A stretch of 64,000 nucleotides of DNA, taken from positions 204,831,501 to 204,895,500 of the forward strand of contig NC_092338.1 of the NCBI RefSeq assembly GCF_046630445.1. Reading direction: 5' to 3'. How positions within the stretch are numbered: position 1 is the stretch's first letter; every line of letters starts with the position of its first letter. This document shows, one piece after another, positions 1 through 11,447 of the stretch. Both the position numbers and the translations under genes were made by a program. Under the pieces are notes generated by a model, which saw only the letters and a list, made by a program, of their open reading frames with translations, was not told the origin of the DNA and made no database searches. The DNA comes from Rutidosis leptorrhynchoides. Lineage: Eukaryota; Streptophyta; Magnoliopsida; Asterales; Asteraceae.

Positions 1-1005
1 TTTGAACCCAATTTTTTGAGCAAATACTTGAATTACACACTATTCTTGAGCAATTTGACTGAAAAACACTTGATTCAGTATGTTTTTAAGTTTAAGATAT
101 TTGAATTTAAGAGAGAGAATATCTAAGCACGTGAAAACTTACACACAAGTACAAGCTTATGCACAAAAGGACAAGTCCTTTGTCCTCTATGACACAAGTC
201 AAGGGATTATGTCAAGGACATGTCCTTTTCACGCCTAAAACTATCGGGTAATAGTAATATCGGTGGGTATTGACTAATGGTCCAAAGTTTGGAGCCAAAG
301 TAGATTCAACACGTGGGGAAACAACCAGGTGTTTTCGAGCGAAAACCTTAGGGTTTCACTGTAGTGATACGACCCTGAGAGGTTTTCGAGCAGTTTTAAA
401 CCCAGAAGGGGTTTTCGAGCACATGATCTGGGAAAAACTTAAGCAATTCTAGTGATTTTTAAGCAGATTTAGCAGAGATTATGGACAAAACAGCAATGAA
501 TCATGAAACTTTAGGGCCTTTAATTAACCTTAACACGAATGAAGTGAAAGATTTCAAGAATTTTTCGAGTAAATCATGTAATAGAGTGACAAAATCACTA
601 TATTTCAGTTATGGCAGTAGAAACATGAACATATGAGCATGAAATATGGATAAAGCACATGAGTTAATCACTAAAATTCCAGAAAACAACATGAATTTCA
701 TACCATTTTAACATACATATCGTTTTCTTTAGACAGGAACATATTAAACATACTTCAACAAAACATTTTCGTGCATAACCTTTTTAAGAGCAAGTTAATC
801 TGAGATAGAGCATGCATAATTTAGAACTTGTTAAACATATAACACGGATTTCACGCAGAAAGATAGATATTCTTAACAAACAACAAACAAATTCGTGACC
901 AAATGAGAGTTAATCGTGATACCTCAACCGAAGAGCACCAAACACTCCAAAAATACGAATCTAGAAGCTTCAATCCTTGGATCTACAAGCAAGATAGCGA
1001 GTCCC

Positions 1006-1017
1006 GCTCTGATACCA
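1006..1017 (-). promoter_or_regulatory. Primer-binding site, initiator tRNA-Met type
   Basis: On the minus strand this reads TGGTATCAGAGC, the standard complement to the 3' end of initiator tRNA-Met. It lies two bases from the LTR edge, where reverse transcription of the element would be primed. Confidence 0.75.
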
Positions 1018-1019
1018 AT

Positions 1020-1287
1020 TGTTAGTCCCTAAAAAAGCCTAGATCGACGGTTTGTGAGATGATTAGTGGGTTAGAAGTATTAGTTATCAAGAACACATGA
1101 GAGGAAAGGATAAGATAAATGAGAGTAAAATGGATAACTGGTTCAATTAGGAGTGAGGAGGTTGTTTATATATGACAACCTCCTAAGTTACAAAATATAC
1201 AAAGTTACCATGGTAACACAGTAAATACATTACATGATAAGAATAAAATCGTGCGTCACTAATCTATTATATAAACATATGTCAACA
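1020..1287 (-). repeat. 5' LTR of minus-strand retrotransposon, 268 bp
   Basis: On the plus strand the repeat starts TGTTAG and ends GTCAACA, so it has TG...CA ends with a short inverted TGTT/AACA. It abuts a primer-binding site on the left and breaks a LINE reading frame on the right. Its partner LTR is outside the window. Confidence 0.7.
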
Positions 1288-2560
1288 GTTCTTATTTTGC
1301 GTATTAATCCCCTTACCCTTCTTGACTAATTCAAACCCATCACTGTCCACATTCTTTTTAGCCACCTCATGAGTTACTACATTTTTGGGGCATTGTGCAT
1401 CCTTGTGGCCAAAAACCTTGCATGAATCACACTTCGACGGTTGCCATTCATACTCGATAGTTACTTTGTCAACTAAACTCTTACCCCCATGTACTGCAGT
1501 CGTAGCAACATTCAGGTGCGTTCTCATCTCTTTATCAGCCGATATCTCTATCATTGCCCTTGCATAGTTTGGCCTTCCCCAATGCCTCTACATACATGGT
1601 ACTAGTGTACATATCAAGCATGATTGGTTTCCCAATTTTAGACCCAATCATACTTAGACCATCTTCCGTATATCCAGTCAATGGGACATCATGGAGTTTC
1701 ACCCAAACAGGCACACTGGTCAAATCTTCTTTGGAGAGTGAAACGTTTGCTGACCACTTATTGAGAATGATGGGCACAGGACGTATCATCCATGGCCCTT
1801 TTTCCATGACGTCCATCATTCCTTGTGATGACGTGAATTTGAAGAAATAAAACCCCTTCGCATTCATCATTGTCTTTTCAAGGCCATATTTCTTCCAAAC
1901 ATTAGTCACATAGTTTTGAACAACCGGGTATGCGAGTCTTTTGCCAATGAAATACCCATATAAGGTATTGCTATAACGGTCAACAGCCTCCATAACTGAA
2001 GACAACGGTAGTTCCACATCAATCCCTTCTGATAAAGTATTAGTATCATCCATCAACTGGAAATTAACCTTCTTGGGTGCCGAAGAGTTACCCATAGTTG
2101 CATTTAAGTATGATAGTTTCGGAGGTACAACAGCCTGCTCCTCAATAATTTAGTCACACTTCACAGGATCAGTTACGTTTTGAGTTTGCTTTACATGATC
2201 ATCCTTCGTCACCAGTGGAGAGTATCTGTTTGTTTGAGGGATTGCATTTAAATCCTCGTCATCTGATGAATCGGAGGCCGTATGCATACTACAATAATCA
2301 AGGTCATTCACCTTATTCTCCAATCCACCCACTGCAATACCCATAGGGATTTTAGAATTTGAGGCAACTGAATTATTACCTTGAGTTTGCATGGATTGTT
2401 CAGTATCAGATGCTTGGGTTGGAACGGATTTAACAGACGCATCCATCTCACCCTCCTTCATAGAGGTCTTCAAATCAACCTCAATCGATCTACTACGCAA
2501 CACCCTAACCTTATTCTCAACCTTCTTCTTCTTCTTTTTTCCATCCGAGTTCTTGCCCAT
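1288..2560 (-). pseudogene. LINE-type ORF1 (DUF4283 plus CCHC knuckle), broken
   Basis: This is a nucleic-acid-binding ORF1 of a plant LINE-like retrotransposon. Reading on the minus strand from the ATG at 2560, the frame gives a Lys-rich basic N-terminus, a Ser/Asp-rich acidic linker, a DUF4283-like region (about 2000-1600, with FFKF, GPW and PVWVKLHDVPL), and a CCHC zinc knuckle of form C-x2-C-x4-H-x4-C at about 1440-1395. Three breaks are visible: an in-frame TAA at 2150-2152, one extra G in the G-run at about 1577-1580 that shifts the frame, and truncation by the LTR inserted at 1287/1288. The reverse-transcriptase ORF2 that should follow is not in the window. The family assignment is firm and the gene is non-functional. 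Confidence 0.85.
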
Positions 2561-3330
2561 AAGCCTAAGAAAGCAAAAGTATACAATAGAGATCAAATCA
2601 CGATGACGAACTAGATGAAACCAGGGAGAAAAAATACAATCGCCAAAATCCAAACAATAGAAAATATCAGATAACCAGTAGCTGCGATCCAAAACGGTAT
2701 ACTCCAAGAAGAGCTCGTTCAGTTCGGTATTACTAAGTGGTTGATCAGTGTCTCTTGGATCTATATTCAGCAATTTGGTAAGATTTTGAAATGGGTCATC
2801 ATTGTGCTTCTATGGTTCTAACTGAAAGTGGAAATATGGGGGCTATACAGGCAACAGTTCAAAATTCAAAACAAATTTGGTCTGTACTTTGAAAAGAATT
2901 TTTCGAATTGTGAATAAGAACAATTTAGTCTACTGTCAAACTATATTAAACTTATAAAGACCCATAGTTTCACTTTTAACTAATTTTTCTTATTTGACCC
3001 GTTTAAGATAAATTACCCAAATCAACCCATTTATTAAAGATTGGGTATGAAATGCCAAATGTAAGGTTACTAATCAACCCACAGGAAACTTGCTGAAACA
3101 AACTTTGTGAACCCAAAAACTTGTTTTCTGAAGCAAAAATTTATCAAATTAGGTAATAAAAACTAAAATGGATGAGATTTTATGTTATGTGAAAATAAAA
3201 ATTAATGCTTACTTAGCCATTTTGTCCCCTTTTGGAGTGTGAAATTCATTGATAAGAACTGTTGTAGCTGCCCCGTTAGGATATCAACTTAGTAGTCTAG
3301 TGTTAACCATCCCACATCGGTAAAATATAA
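2561..3330. other. LINE upstream region and unassigned AT-rich DNA
   Basis: The stretch next to the ORF1 start probably includes the LINE 5' leader. It has open frame but no recognisable protein. The rest is AT-rich with no gene, RNA or clear repeat boundary seen. Confidence 0.4.
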
Positions 3331-3381
3331 AGGTACCCAAACCGACACAGGTGAACAAGTAGAGTATACTAGGGCGCTTGA
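3331..3381 (+). pseudogene. Organellar large-subunit rRNA fragment, sense piece
   Basis: The stretch containing ACCGACACAGGTGAACAAGT, followed by AGAGTATACTAGGGCGCTTGA, closely resembles the conserved bacterial/mitochondrial 23S-26S rRNA segment around the GACACAGGT motif. Wording specific to the plant mitochondrial rRNA is my recollection. It is far too short to function and is directly joined to a second piece of the same rRNA in inverse orientation. It is most likely nuclear DNA of mitochondrial origin. Confidence 0.7.
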
Positions 3382-3457
3382 TTGCACTCCCTAAATAGGG
3401 TTCTTTTCACCTTTCTCTCATGGTACTTGTACGCTATCGGTCATTGAGGATTTATAG
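3382..3457 (-). pseudogene. Organellar large-subunit rRNA fragment, inverted piece
   Basis: On the minus strand this reads CCGATAGCGTACAAGTACC, then GAGAAAGGTGAAAAGAACCC, the conserved 5'-third segment of bacterial-type large-subunit rRNA. It carries substitutions such as CATGAGAG in place of CGTGAGGG. It touches the sense piece at 3381. In an intact rRNA the two pieces lie roughly 1 kb apart and in the same orientation, so the junction is rearranged. Confidence 0.7.
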
Positions 3458-3775
3458 TCTATAAAACCCAAAGCCCTTAGAAATATTCTAAATTAAAAGA
3501 GAACTTGGGCCAGATTCCCTTGGGCCTCATCTATTTTACCTCTACTGATCTTGTTGTATATTTAGGGTCGGCAGCAGTATATGGATTTTGGGATATTTGT
3601 CCAACAAGGCATGAGTCATCCTCATCTATTTTTCTCCCTTTTTTTTTACCGGGTCATCATTTTAAAAGCTTTGGAAGCTTTTTAAACAAACAAAATCAAT
3701 CAAAAAATGAAATGAATAATACAAAACCCACCATTTTATCATTTTGGTCCGTCCTCAAATATGCTTGTGGAAGAA

Positions 3776-3919
3776 ATGAAGCAGGGCGACCAAACCGAGG
3801 GCGGTGGAGGGCGGCCAAGGGCGGGGACAATGCCATCGGAGCCCGCCGGTGAAGTAGATGATGACACCCCTGAGGGCTTACCGGTGGGAATGGTCAAGCT
3901 AGAGCAAATACTTGGCTAG
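3776..3919 (+). pseudogene. Short coding-like stretch, possible gene fragment
   Basis: A 47-codon frame from ATG to TAG is locally GC-rich within AT-rich DNA. It starts MKQGDQTEGGGGRP and ends PEGLPVGMVKLEQILG. Its acidic and glycine-rich composition looks more like a real exon than random sequence, and an open frame extends a little upstream. I do not recognise the protein. No promoter or continuation exon is seen. It could be a fragment captured by a transposon or chance. Confidence 0.3.
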
Positions 3920-3979
3920 TATACTGGTTAACAGTTACATACACATGAAACTGATGCCAAAACAAACAAATTTACAAAT

Positions 3980-4215
3980 TAATTCCGGACGATGCTTTTC
4001 TAGACTACATAATGTCGTCCGCAAACATCAACTAAATGACAAAAAAGACTGCTTATTGGCCAGCTTTTATGAAAAGTTTGACCAGAAATTTTTCAGACGA
4101 CTTAAGGTCGTCTCGAAAAGTATTTTCAATTTTTTGTTTTTCTTTTGTGAAAAAAAATTTGGCTCCAAAAACCAAACAATGTCGTCTAGAAATGTCGTCT
4201 CGAAAAAAATGTTGT
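3980..4215. repeat. Cluster of GTCGTC/GACGAC motifs
   Basis: At least six copies of GTCGTC or its complement occur here, including an inverted pair around 4095-4116 (CAGACGACTTAAGGTCGTCT) and AATGTCGTC steps near 4013, 4178 and 4192. Dense short subterminal motifs of this sort are typical of some DNA transposons (CACTA or MULE types), but no terminal inverted repeats were located. Confidence 0.3.
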
Positions 4216-4379
4216 GCTTTTTTTTCTTTTTTATTTTCTCTCGTGAAAATACTTTTGTTGTTATGTTATAAAATTCAAGATATGCTTACAAAAACAAAAG
4301 TGTTTCGTCATCGGAAACCATTGGAAAGGTCTTCAACAGTGAGTTTTAAGCATTAAAGTTTATATATCAAGTTATTAAC

Positions 4380-5223
4380 TTATTTGGGTAATTCTCATTG
4401 ATCTAATGAAGGACGTGAGGACGATGACATTGATGATCGGTTCGTGTGATCGTCGAATCGGAAGTTCAAGTAATTTTATGGGATTCGTATTCGCCTAGAA
4501 GAAAATCAAAAATTCTATTTTCATTATGGTCTTACAGAATGACAATTACTTAAATATGTTCATATCGCCAGATCTTATATGGGTAACAATAAATCATGTG
4601 TAAAACAACATCGTCTGCCAATCCCTTTTTCTAAATGATAAAACCATGTGCCGTTTTTCGTTTGGTTTATGTGTTTGTTTAGTTGGGTTTTTTTCGGAAT
4701 ACTTAGAGTGGTTTTGTCTTGTATTATCAAGGTGTATAGCTAGATTGAGTATGGTTTGGTTGAGTCTATTTAGTGATCTTAACTTAACATCTAGCTAAAT
4801 GTATTTTTTATTCATTTATAAAATTGGTTGCCTTTAAAAAAATTTGTATTTAAACATTATATTATCAAGACCTCGTCTACCTAGACATTTAACCATAGTG
4901 TACCATTATTTTATGTATAAAAAATCAAAAATATTGTTAAATAAAGGAGACCGTTATCACTGTGTTATCATTTTCGTAAATTACCCCCAAAATGGGTTAT
5001 TTGATTTAAAATAAAAAAGAAAAAAAACAATCACATAAGTTATCAACTAAACATAACGCTTTGCTCAAAATTTTAACTAATCCTAATCATTTTCAGATTT
5101 GTTGTTACAACGTTAAGGCCCAATATTAATTTAATGGATTTTGGCCCAATTCTAGCTACTTGGGCTTATACTTTACGAAACCTCTTCGGTTTTTGTAACT
5201 ATTGGAACCCCTATTACACCTCA
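4380..5223. other. AT-rich intergenic DNA
   Basis: No gene, RNA or mobile-element boundary was recognised in this stretch. Short runs such as GGCCCAAT near 5115-5155 are common in plant intergenic DNA and carry no assignment. Confidence 0.4.
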
Positions 5224-5520
5224 TGCGGAATTATGCCATTTTTCTTTTTCAGTGGTATCGTTTGATACATGTTAAATAATGTTAAATAATATGTAGTGTA
5301 GTTTAATTAACAAAAATTGATCAGCTTCAGTGGTTAGGTTCTAGCTTTACACCTTATATACTAATTATCTTGCGGAATTATGTCATTTTTCTTTTTCAAT
5401 GATATCGTTTGATACATGTTAAATATTATGTAGTGTAGTTTAATTAACAAACACTGATCAGCTTCAGTGGTTAGGTTTTAGTTTTTCAAATGAAGGGTCA
5501 TGAGGTCGATTCCTGACTAT
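5224..5520 (+). repeat. Tandemly duplicated tRNA-like (SINE-like) repeat
   Basis: A unit of about 147 bp beginning TGCGGAATTATG occurs at 5224-5370 and again from 5371, with scattered substitutions. Each copy contains GATCAGCTTCAGTGGTTAGG (5319 and 5455), resembling a tRNA A box. The second copy continues into GAGGTCGATTCC (about 5502-5513), close to the tRNA B box, then a T-run at 5524. This arrangement fits a tRNA-derived SINE or a pol III relic. Poly-T/AT sequence follows. Confidence 0.5.
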
Positions 5521-5530
5521 AAGTTTTTTT

Positions 5531-6457
5531 AATTTTTAATTTTTTTATTTTTTTAAAACAATTTTAGGTTTTCTACCACGTGTAGTTTTCCATATTACAC
5601 CCAACATATATCATAATACTAAAGTTTCACTAGGGGAGAACAGGCATTAACATAATGCTTCCATGATCTAGAATGTTACTATATCCGGATGCATCATTTA
5701 CTTTAAACGTCGTTTTCATCTTTTAATGAGTTTTTTATGTGTGCAAACTATATAGCGCACCATAAGTGATCAATTTGATTATGGTTCTGCCTAAATCAGA
5801 TATGAATAATAAAGTTGGAAAATCTAAAATCTAAAAGTATTATTCCTAATAAAGGATAATTTTATACAGATTTGCGTATTATTCAAAACGTGTTATTCGA
5901 ATAACGTTAACTATCAATAATGAATATGAATAATGATCCTAACAACGGAAGGAGTTAATTGGAGTTGGTAGAAAGATATATACTATTGAAGAAATTACCA
6001 AATTGCCCATTAGTTAACGGAACGAGTTAACTGTAGTTAGTAAATGAACCAGCGCCGAGCAATTTTAAAATTACAGGGACTACCGGTATAACCTTTAAAA
6101 AATAGGAATGAACGGTATAATTTATGGTAGATCACATGAACCAATGATATAATTAACTCTATTTAATTAGTTAGAAATTGATTTGTACACAACTAAATTT
6201 TAACCAATACAATCAGTTATGATTTGTAATGTTGTACAACATCACTTATTACTTAATACGTAGTAGTTAATAGTTATGACGATTAGAAAAGTTCACAAAT
6301 TTTTTTTTATCATTCTCATTTCGTTTCTCATTAGTCATTCTCCTTTTATATCCCGCTCCCCGTTCCGCATTAAGGTTTGTCTTAATGGTTATACCTTCCC
6401 TTCCGTCCAGGGTGCCGCCCACAAGGACACCAATGGCAGCAGCTTGTCCTCCCTTCC
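5531..6457. other. AT-rich intergenic DNA left of the LARD insertion
   Basis: No gene was recognised. The last 100 bp is GC-richer and continues, after removal of the inserted element, with the sequence at 45751 (both sides contain a CAGGGTG-CGCCC-type motif). An older repeat was therefore probably the insertion target. Confidence 0.4.
6453..6457. repeat. Target-site duplication CTTCC, left copy
   Basis: CTTCC directly precedes the first base of the outer element's left LTR and is repeated at 45746-45750 directly after the right LTR. This fixes the outer boundaries of a 39.3-kb insertion. Confidence 0.85.
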
Positions 6458-6937
6458 TGTGATGACCCAGAAATTTCCGACCAAATTTAAACTTAAATCT
6501 TATATAGTTTCGACACGATAAGCAAAGTCTATTAAACCGAGTCTCAAAATGTTGGAACTATTTATCATAAATACATTTGACCTTGACTATTCCCGACGAT
6601 TCACGAATCATTGTTTGTAAATAAAAATATTTATATATATGAAAATAAATGTAAATGTATAAATAATAATTGAAAGAAATAAAATATAATAAGATCAAAT
6701 ATGTGAAATAAGATAGAAATAATTAAGTGTAGTTTAAAGTAAATTTATATATAAATATATATGATTTCATAATCAGTTCATGTATATTATAGTTTATAAG
6801 TAATAATAAATCAATAAAAGTTATGATATAATATCATATGATTATTAAATATTACAAGTATAAATATAGTTGTTATAATAATATAGTTATTACCTTCAAT
6901 ATTAACATCAATACTAGTGTTATTAATATTATGTACG

Positions 6938-7046
<109 letters not shown>

Positions 7047-7410
7047 TTGATATAGTATTATTATTATTACTAATATTATTATTATCATTAATAATATTAG
7101 TATCATTATAATTAGTATTATTATTATTATTATCATTAATAACATTATTGTTATAAGTTTTATAGTTATTATTACCATTATCAATAATAATAATAATAAT
7201 AATAATAATACTATTATTGTTACTATTATATTATTATAAGCTCTTATTATTATTAGTTACAAAATAAAGTGTATTACTATTGCTGTTATATATTATTAGT
7301 TAATAATATTAATATTAATATTAATTGATATATAATACAAATACTAATATAAAAGAAAATGCGAGTTTATTCAGATATAAATAAAACTGATAGAGATGTA
7401 TAAAGCTAAT

Positions 7411-7414
<4 letters not shown>

Positions 7415-7499
<85 letters not shown>

Positions 7500-7514
7500 C
7501 ATATATATATATAT
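7415..7514. repeat. (TA)n microsatellite, second tract
   Basis: A TA run of about 100 bp with two TACA interruptions near its end. The right LTR has only a short TATATATATA at about 42886-42898, so this tract has expanded or the other has contracted. Confidence 0.9.
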
Positions 7515-8269
7515 GCGTAATAAATTGATTTCTATCTCTATCAGTTTTTTTTTCTTTCTCTTTTCTGTTTACTCGTGTCTATCTGTTGGATTAATTGAAG
7601 ATACAAATAAGATTCGACCAATTTGTGATACGGCACTAACCCTTTAATCACATACTCAAATTCATCTTCTGGAAATAAAAGATAAAAGAACAGATTTTTT
7701 TTTCTTTTTCTTAAAAAATACCGACGGTACTCTCTTGATATACTTTTTGGAAAAAATCAAAAATCTAACCAATTAGCAAAATCCAATAATGCAGAAGTGT
7801 TAGGAATCGTTCATGTAAGCGTTATCTAAAATCTCAACTTTCAATTCTTAGTATCGAACTCGAATTTTTGAGTCAAACTTTCAAAATAAAAGTCAACAGA
7901 ATTTGTTCTTCGCAAAATACGAATTTGTTTTGATGTTTCTTGTAAAATTGATGATTCCTAAAGTTTATAGAAATGATTTCCAACCTATTTCATGTTATAA
8001 CTTTTAGCTAAAACGATCTAGAATTTGAAATCACTAATTTGGGTTTTATTTTATTTATTTTTTTCCAAACAGTCTGTTCTTCAAATAATTTTTATTATTT
8101 TTTTCTGTTAATTGTTACCAAGAGCCTAAGTTGTTTCTGTGCTACCACAAATAATAAACAATGATACAAATGGTTGGTAGTCGATTCGATTTTTGAAGTT
8201 GGGGAAGAAGGTAGAAAGCAAATATTACGGGTTAAGTTTATATAGGTAGTAGATTATAACAGAAAAGTA

Positions 8270-8346
8270 AACAGCAGAGCCATGGTTTGGGAGTGTGTCA
8301 CGGGAACGAGAGGTCGTGGGTTCGAACCTCGCTATGGGCTTTTTTT
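8270..8346 (+). ncRNA. tRNA-like segment with B box inside LTR
   Basis: The sequence contains GGGTTCGAACC at 8318-8328, a perfect pol III B-box core, preceded by AGAGCCATGGTTTGGGAG, which loosely fits an A box, and followed by a T-run from 8340 that could terminate pol III. The flanking bases can form a short T-arm-like stem. I cannot fold a complete cloverleaf, so this is a tRNA-derived relic or SINE head, not a working tRNA gene. The right LTR has the same segment with the core changed to TTTGAACC. Confidence 0.4.
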
Positions 8347-8630
8347 AATAAAGGCTTTCAAAGGTAGTTTGTTTATAATATTATCATTATTATGTTTATT
8401 ATTATCATTGTTATCAATTCTAAGATTATTATTATTAGTTGAATAATTAACTATGTTTAATATAACTAGTATTAATAATATTTTTATTATTATTATTGTT
8501 CATAGAAGTATTAGTATTGTTATTATTATTATTCTTATTATTGTTATTATTATTATTATTCATTTATTATAATTACAAGTATTATAATTATTAGTGTTAT
8601 TATTATCATTAGCATAATTATAAGTAGTGT

Positions 8631-8756
<126 letters not shown>

Positions 8757-8910
8757 TTTTTCTAAGTATTATTAATGTAATTATTATTGTTAAGGTTATC
8801 ATTTAAGTATTATTATTATTATTATAGTTATCTTAGCAAGATTAATAAAAATGGTATTAATAAAATTTATAGAATTATTATTGTTATCATTAACATAAGT
8901 ATTAACATTA

Positions 8911-11447
8911 TGTCATAACCCGACCTTAACCATAAGGACGAATACAATAACATATGATTTCATCACGAGGTATTGACCTCTATATGCGACATTTTTCAAA
9001 AACTGCATTCGTTTTTTTTACAATACAAACCATAGCTTTTATTACAAATACAAGGTTTAAACAACTTAATAATGATTATCGCGATAATTTTAGACTTACA
9101 AACTTTACATGTGATAATAACAATACGACCTCCAACATATTTTACATTACAAATCCTCCGATATGCAGTTTTATTTTTGACACAAATATGCATACTCAAG
9201 ATCTTGCTTAAATTCAACATGTTGCAGCGGAAGCTTTTAGTTATCACCTGAGAATAAACATGCTTAAAACGTCAACATAAAGTTGGTGAGATATAGGTTT
9301 AATGCCGGCAGCGTTATAAATATAGACCACAAGATTTCATATATAAACGTTTTAATAAAAATATTCTAAGTTGTTGAGCACTTGATAACCATACTTAACA
9401 TTTAATCAACGTCGCATATTCCCTTTATTATGAAATCTTACTACACCGTACCAAGTGTAGTTACCGAAACGAAGTACTGTGCAACCGTTGAATGCTGGTC
9501 GTCCAGTCCGGTTGAGGTTGTCAGGCCCGATAGATCTATCAACAGGATTCGCGTTTACAATACCTCATGTAAATAATAGTTACCAAGTTACAGGGAAGTA
9601 TGCCAGTGGTACAACTCAACGTAGAATATATATTTTTAATCACTTGTGTCCATAACGTAAATCATAAAATGCATGTATTCTCATCCCGAAATATTTAGAG
9701 TTTAAAAGTGGGACTATATACTCACCTTTTCCTTGAAGGTATTTAACTCGACTTGGTCTCCGATAGATATCACGAACCTAACCATATATATAATATATCA
9801 ACATATTTTCTTTTCAAGTAATCGTTACATATATATATATACTTTTAATACTTTTAATATTTTCTTAGTCCGTAGTTAGCAGTCTGTTGTTAATGGTCCA
9901 TAATTAGTTGCTCAATAAAATAAATAAAGACCCCATCGTATTCGTTTTGATCAGAATTAATCTCGACCCATGGTACCATGTTGTCAAATGACGTGTTGCG
10001 TACATAAAGTACCGTGTTGTCAGATGACGTGTTGCGTACAATCATGAGGTCTTATGATTAATCTTCTCGTGTTGTTTACGGGTGGTCCTGGAATATATAA
10101 AATCAAATCATAAGTAAATATATATTAAATATTATGTTAATTAGCCAAGATATGATTAATCCGATTTTGTCATAATATGATATATTACAGGTTTTGAAGT
10201 GTTTTAAAAATCAAATTAGAAGGATCTATTTAGTTTGCGAACAGGTTTGAAATCATTCAAACTATGTTCTTGTTGTTAAAAAATTTATAACACAAAATAA
10301 GATAGCTATATAAATATGAATCGAATAAGATTATGAATAAGGTTACTACCTCAAGTTACTTGGATAAAGCTACTGGAAAAGATAGAAAATAATCTTGATC
10401 AAACTTTCTTATGATGATTATAGGTTGTTCATGAAGCTAGTTCTTCATGAGTATTTGCTGAGATTGTGAAGAACACTTAGAGTTCCTAAGAGTGTGTTTT
10501 TTTTTGGTTAGAGAAAGATGGTTGTAAGAATGAAATGAAAAACCAAGGTGATGGTGATACTTATAGGACAGTCTGGTTGTTGAGGGAACAAGGACAAATT
10601 ATTGTGTTGAATTTTTGAGTAATAATGTATGCTAGCTTACGAATAAGATTCCCTCTTATCTAGGGCAGATCTAAAGCTGATAAGGATATTGATTTGATGT
10701 GTATTTACCAATAGTAAATACGTATGGATGATGGGTATGATACGGTAAAAGAAGCTCAAAATCGGGCTTTTATTTTGGGTCCAACCTGGCCAAAAATAAA
10801 ATTTTAAGACATTTTTAATAAAGCAATGTTAGCCCAAAAAAAAAAAATTCACAATGAATCTCGACCCCAGCCAGGGGCTCTGCCCCTTGGACCCCGCCAG
10901 GGGTTGCCACCCCTTGGACCCCGCTTATCGGGGGCGCTGCCCCTGAACCCCCGTCATAATCAAGATAAGTTCAAACAAATGTGCACTCCACACTTCCCCA
11001 AACTTGTTCGATATTTATCAAGATTATTTTGGTTACAAATTAATCCCATTACACTTAAATCATATTGGTGACATAAATCACAACACATTATAGATTGTAA
11101 GTATATATGTCAAAGAACGTTACATATAGTTATCGTTTTGAAAACTTAAGTTAGTGGTCTCAAAGTATACTTATAACTCATTGTTGTTAGTTCACAATGA
11201 AATGTTAAACCATCCTTAAATCATGTTAAATATGTATAGATATGTACATATACATAATCGTATAATTATCGTGTGTTATATAGTTCGTGATATCATCGGT
11301 CAAATTGGACGGTCAAACGTTATGTAAAACTCTTTTCAAAAATATAAGTCTCAACAGTTTGGATTGCTTATCATGTTGGTAAGGTTTAATTTATGTAAAT
11401 ATTAATCTCATAAGTATAGAACGATCGGAAAATTCCGGGTCGTTACA
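8911..11447 (-). mobile_element. Solo LTR, 2537 bp, in the left LTR of the outer LARD
   Basis: The sequence runs from TGTCATAACCCG to GGGTCGTTACA, with mostly complementary ends, and is flanked by CATTA at 8906-8910 and 11448-11452. The undisturbed right LTR of the host element lacks it (continuous at about 44324). On the minus strand it begins TGTAACGACCCGGAATTTTCCG, a start resembling the LTRs of the host LARD. No internal region or second LTR remains, so it is a solo LTR left by recombination between LTRs. No protein-coding frame is present. Confidence 0.85.
10864..10953. repeat. GC-rich CCAGGGG/GGACCCCG block in solo LTR
   Basis: A 90-bp GC-rich island lies in AT-rich LTR DNA. It is built from repeated variants of CAGGGG...CCCCTTGGACCCCGC, so it contains several small inverted repeats able to form hairpins. 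It produces a spurious proline-rich reading frame on the plus strand. Confidence 0.7.

Larger units (their letters stand above)
1..1287 (-). mobile_element. Partial LTR retrotransposon (5' LTR, primer site and leader)
   Basis: The element is read on the minus strand. Its 5' LTR lies at 1020-1287, a primer-binding site follows at 1006-1017, and about 1 kb of leader runs off the left edge of the window. No gag or pol sequence is visible in the leader. A short motif, GGTTTTCGAGC or close variants, occurs three times at about 331-420. The right LTR boundary interrupts the LINE ORF1 at 1288, so this element inserted into that older repeat. The initiator-Met-type primer site is common in copia and many gypsy elements, so the superfamily cannot be assigned. 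Confidence 0.7.

Noticed and set aside
10826-11071. Proline-rich plus-strand frame
   Set aside because: It arises from the GC-rich repeated block inside the solo LTR, with no start context or homology.
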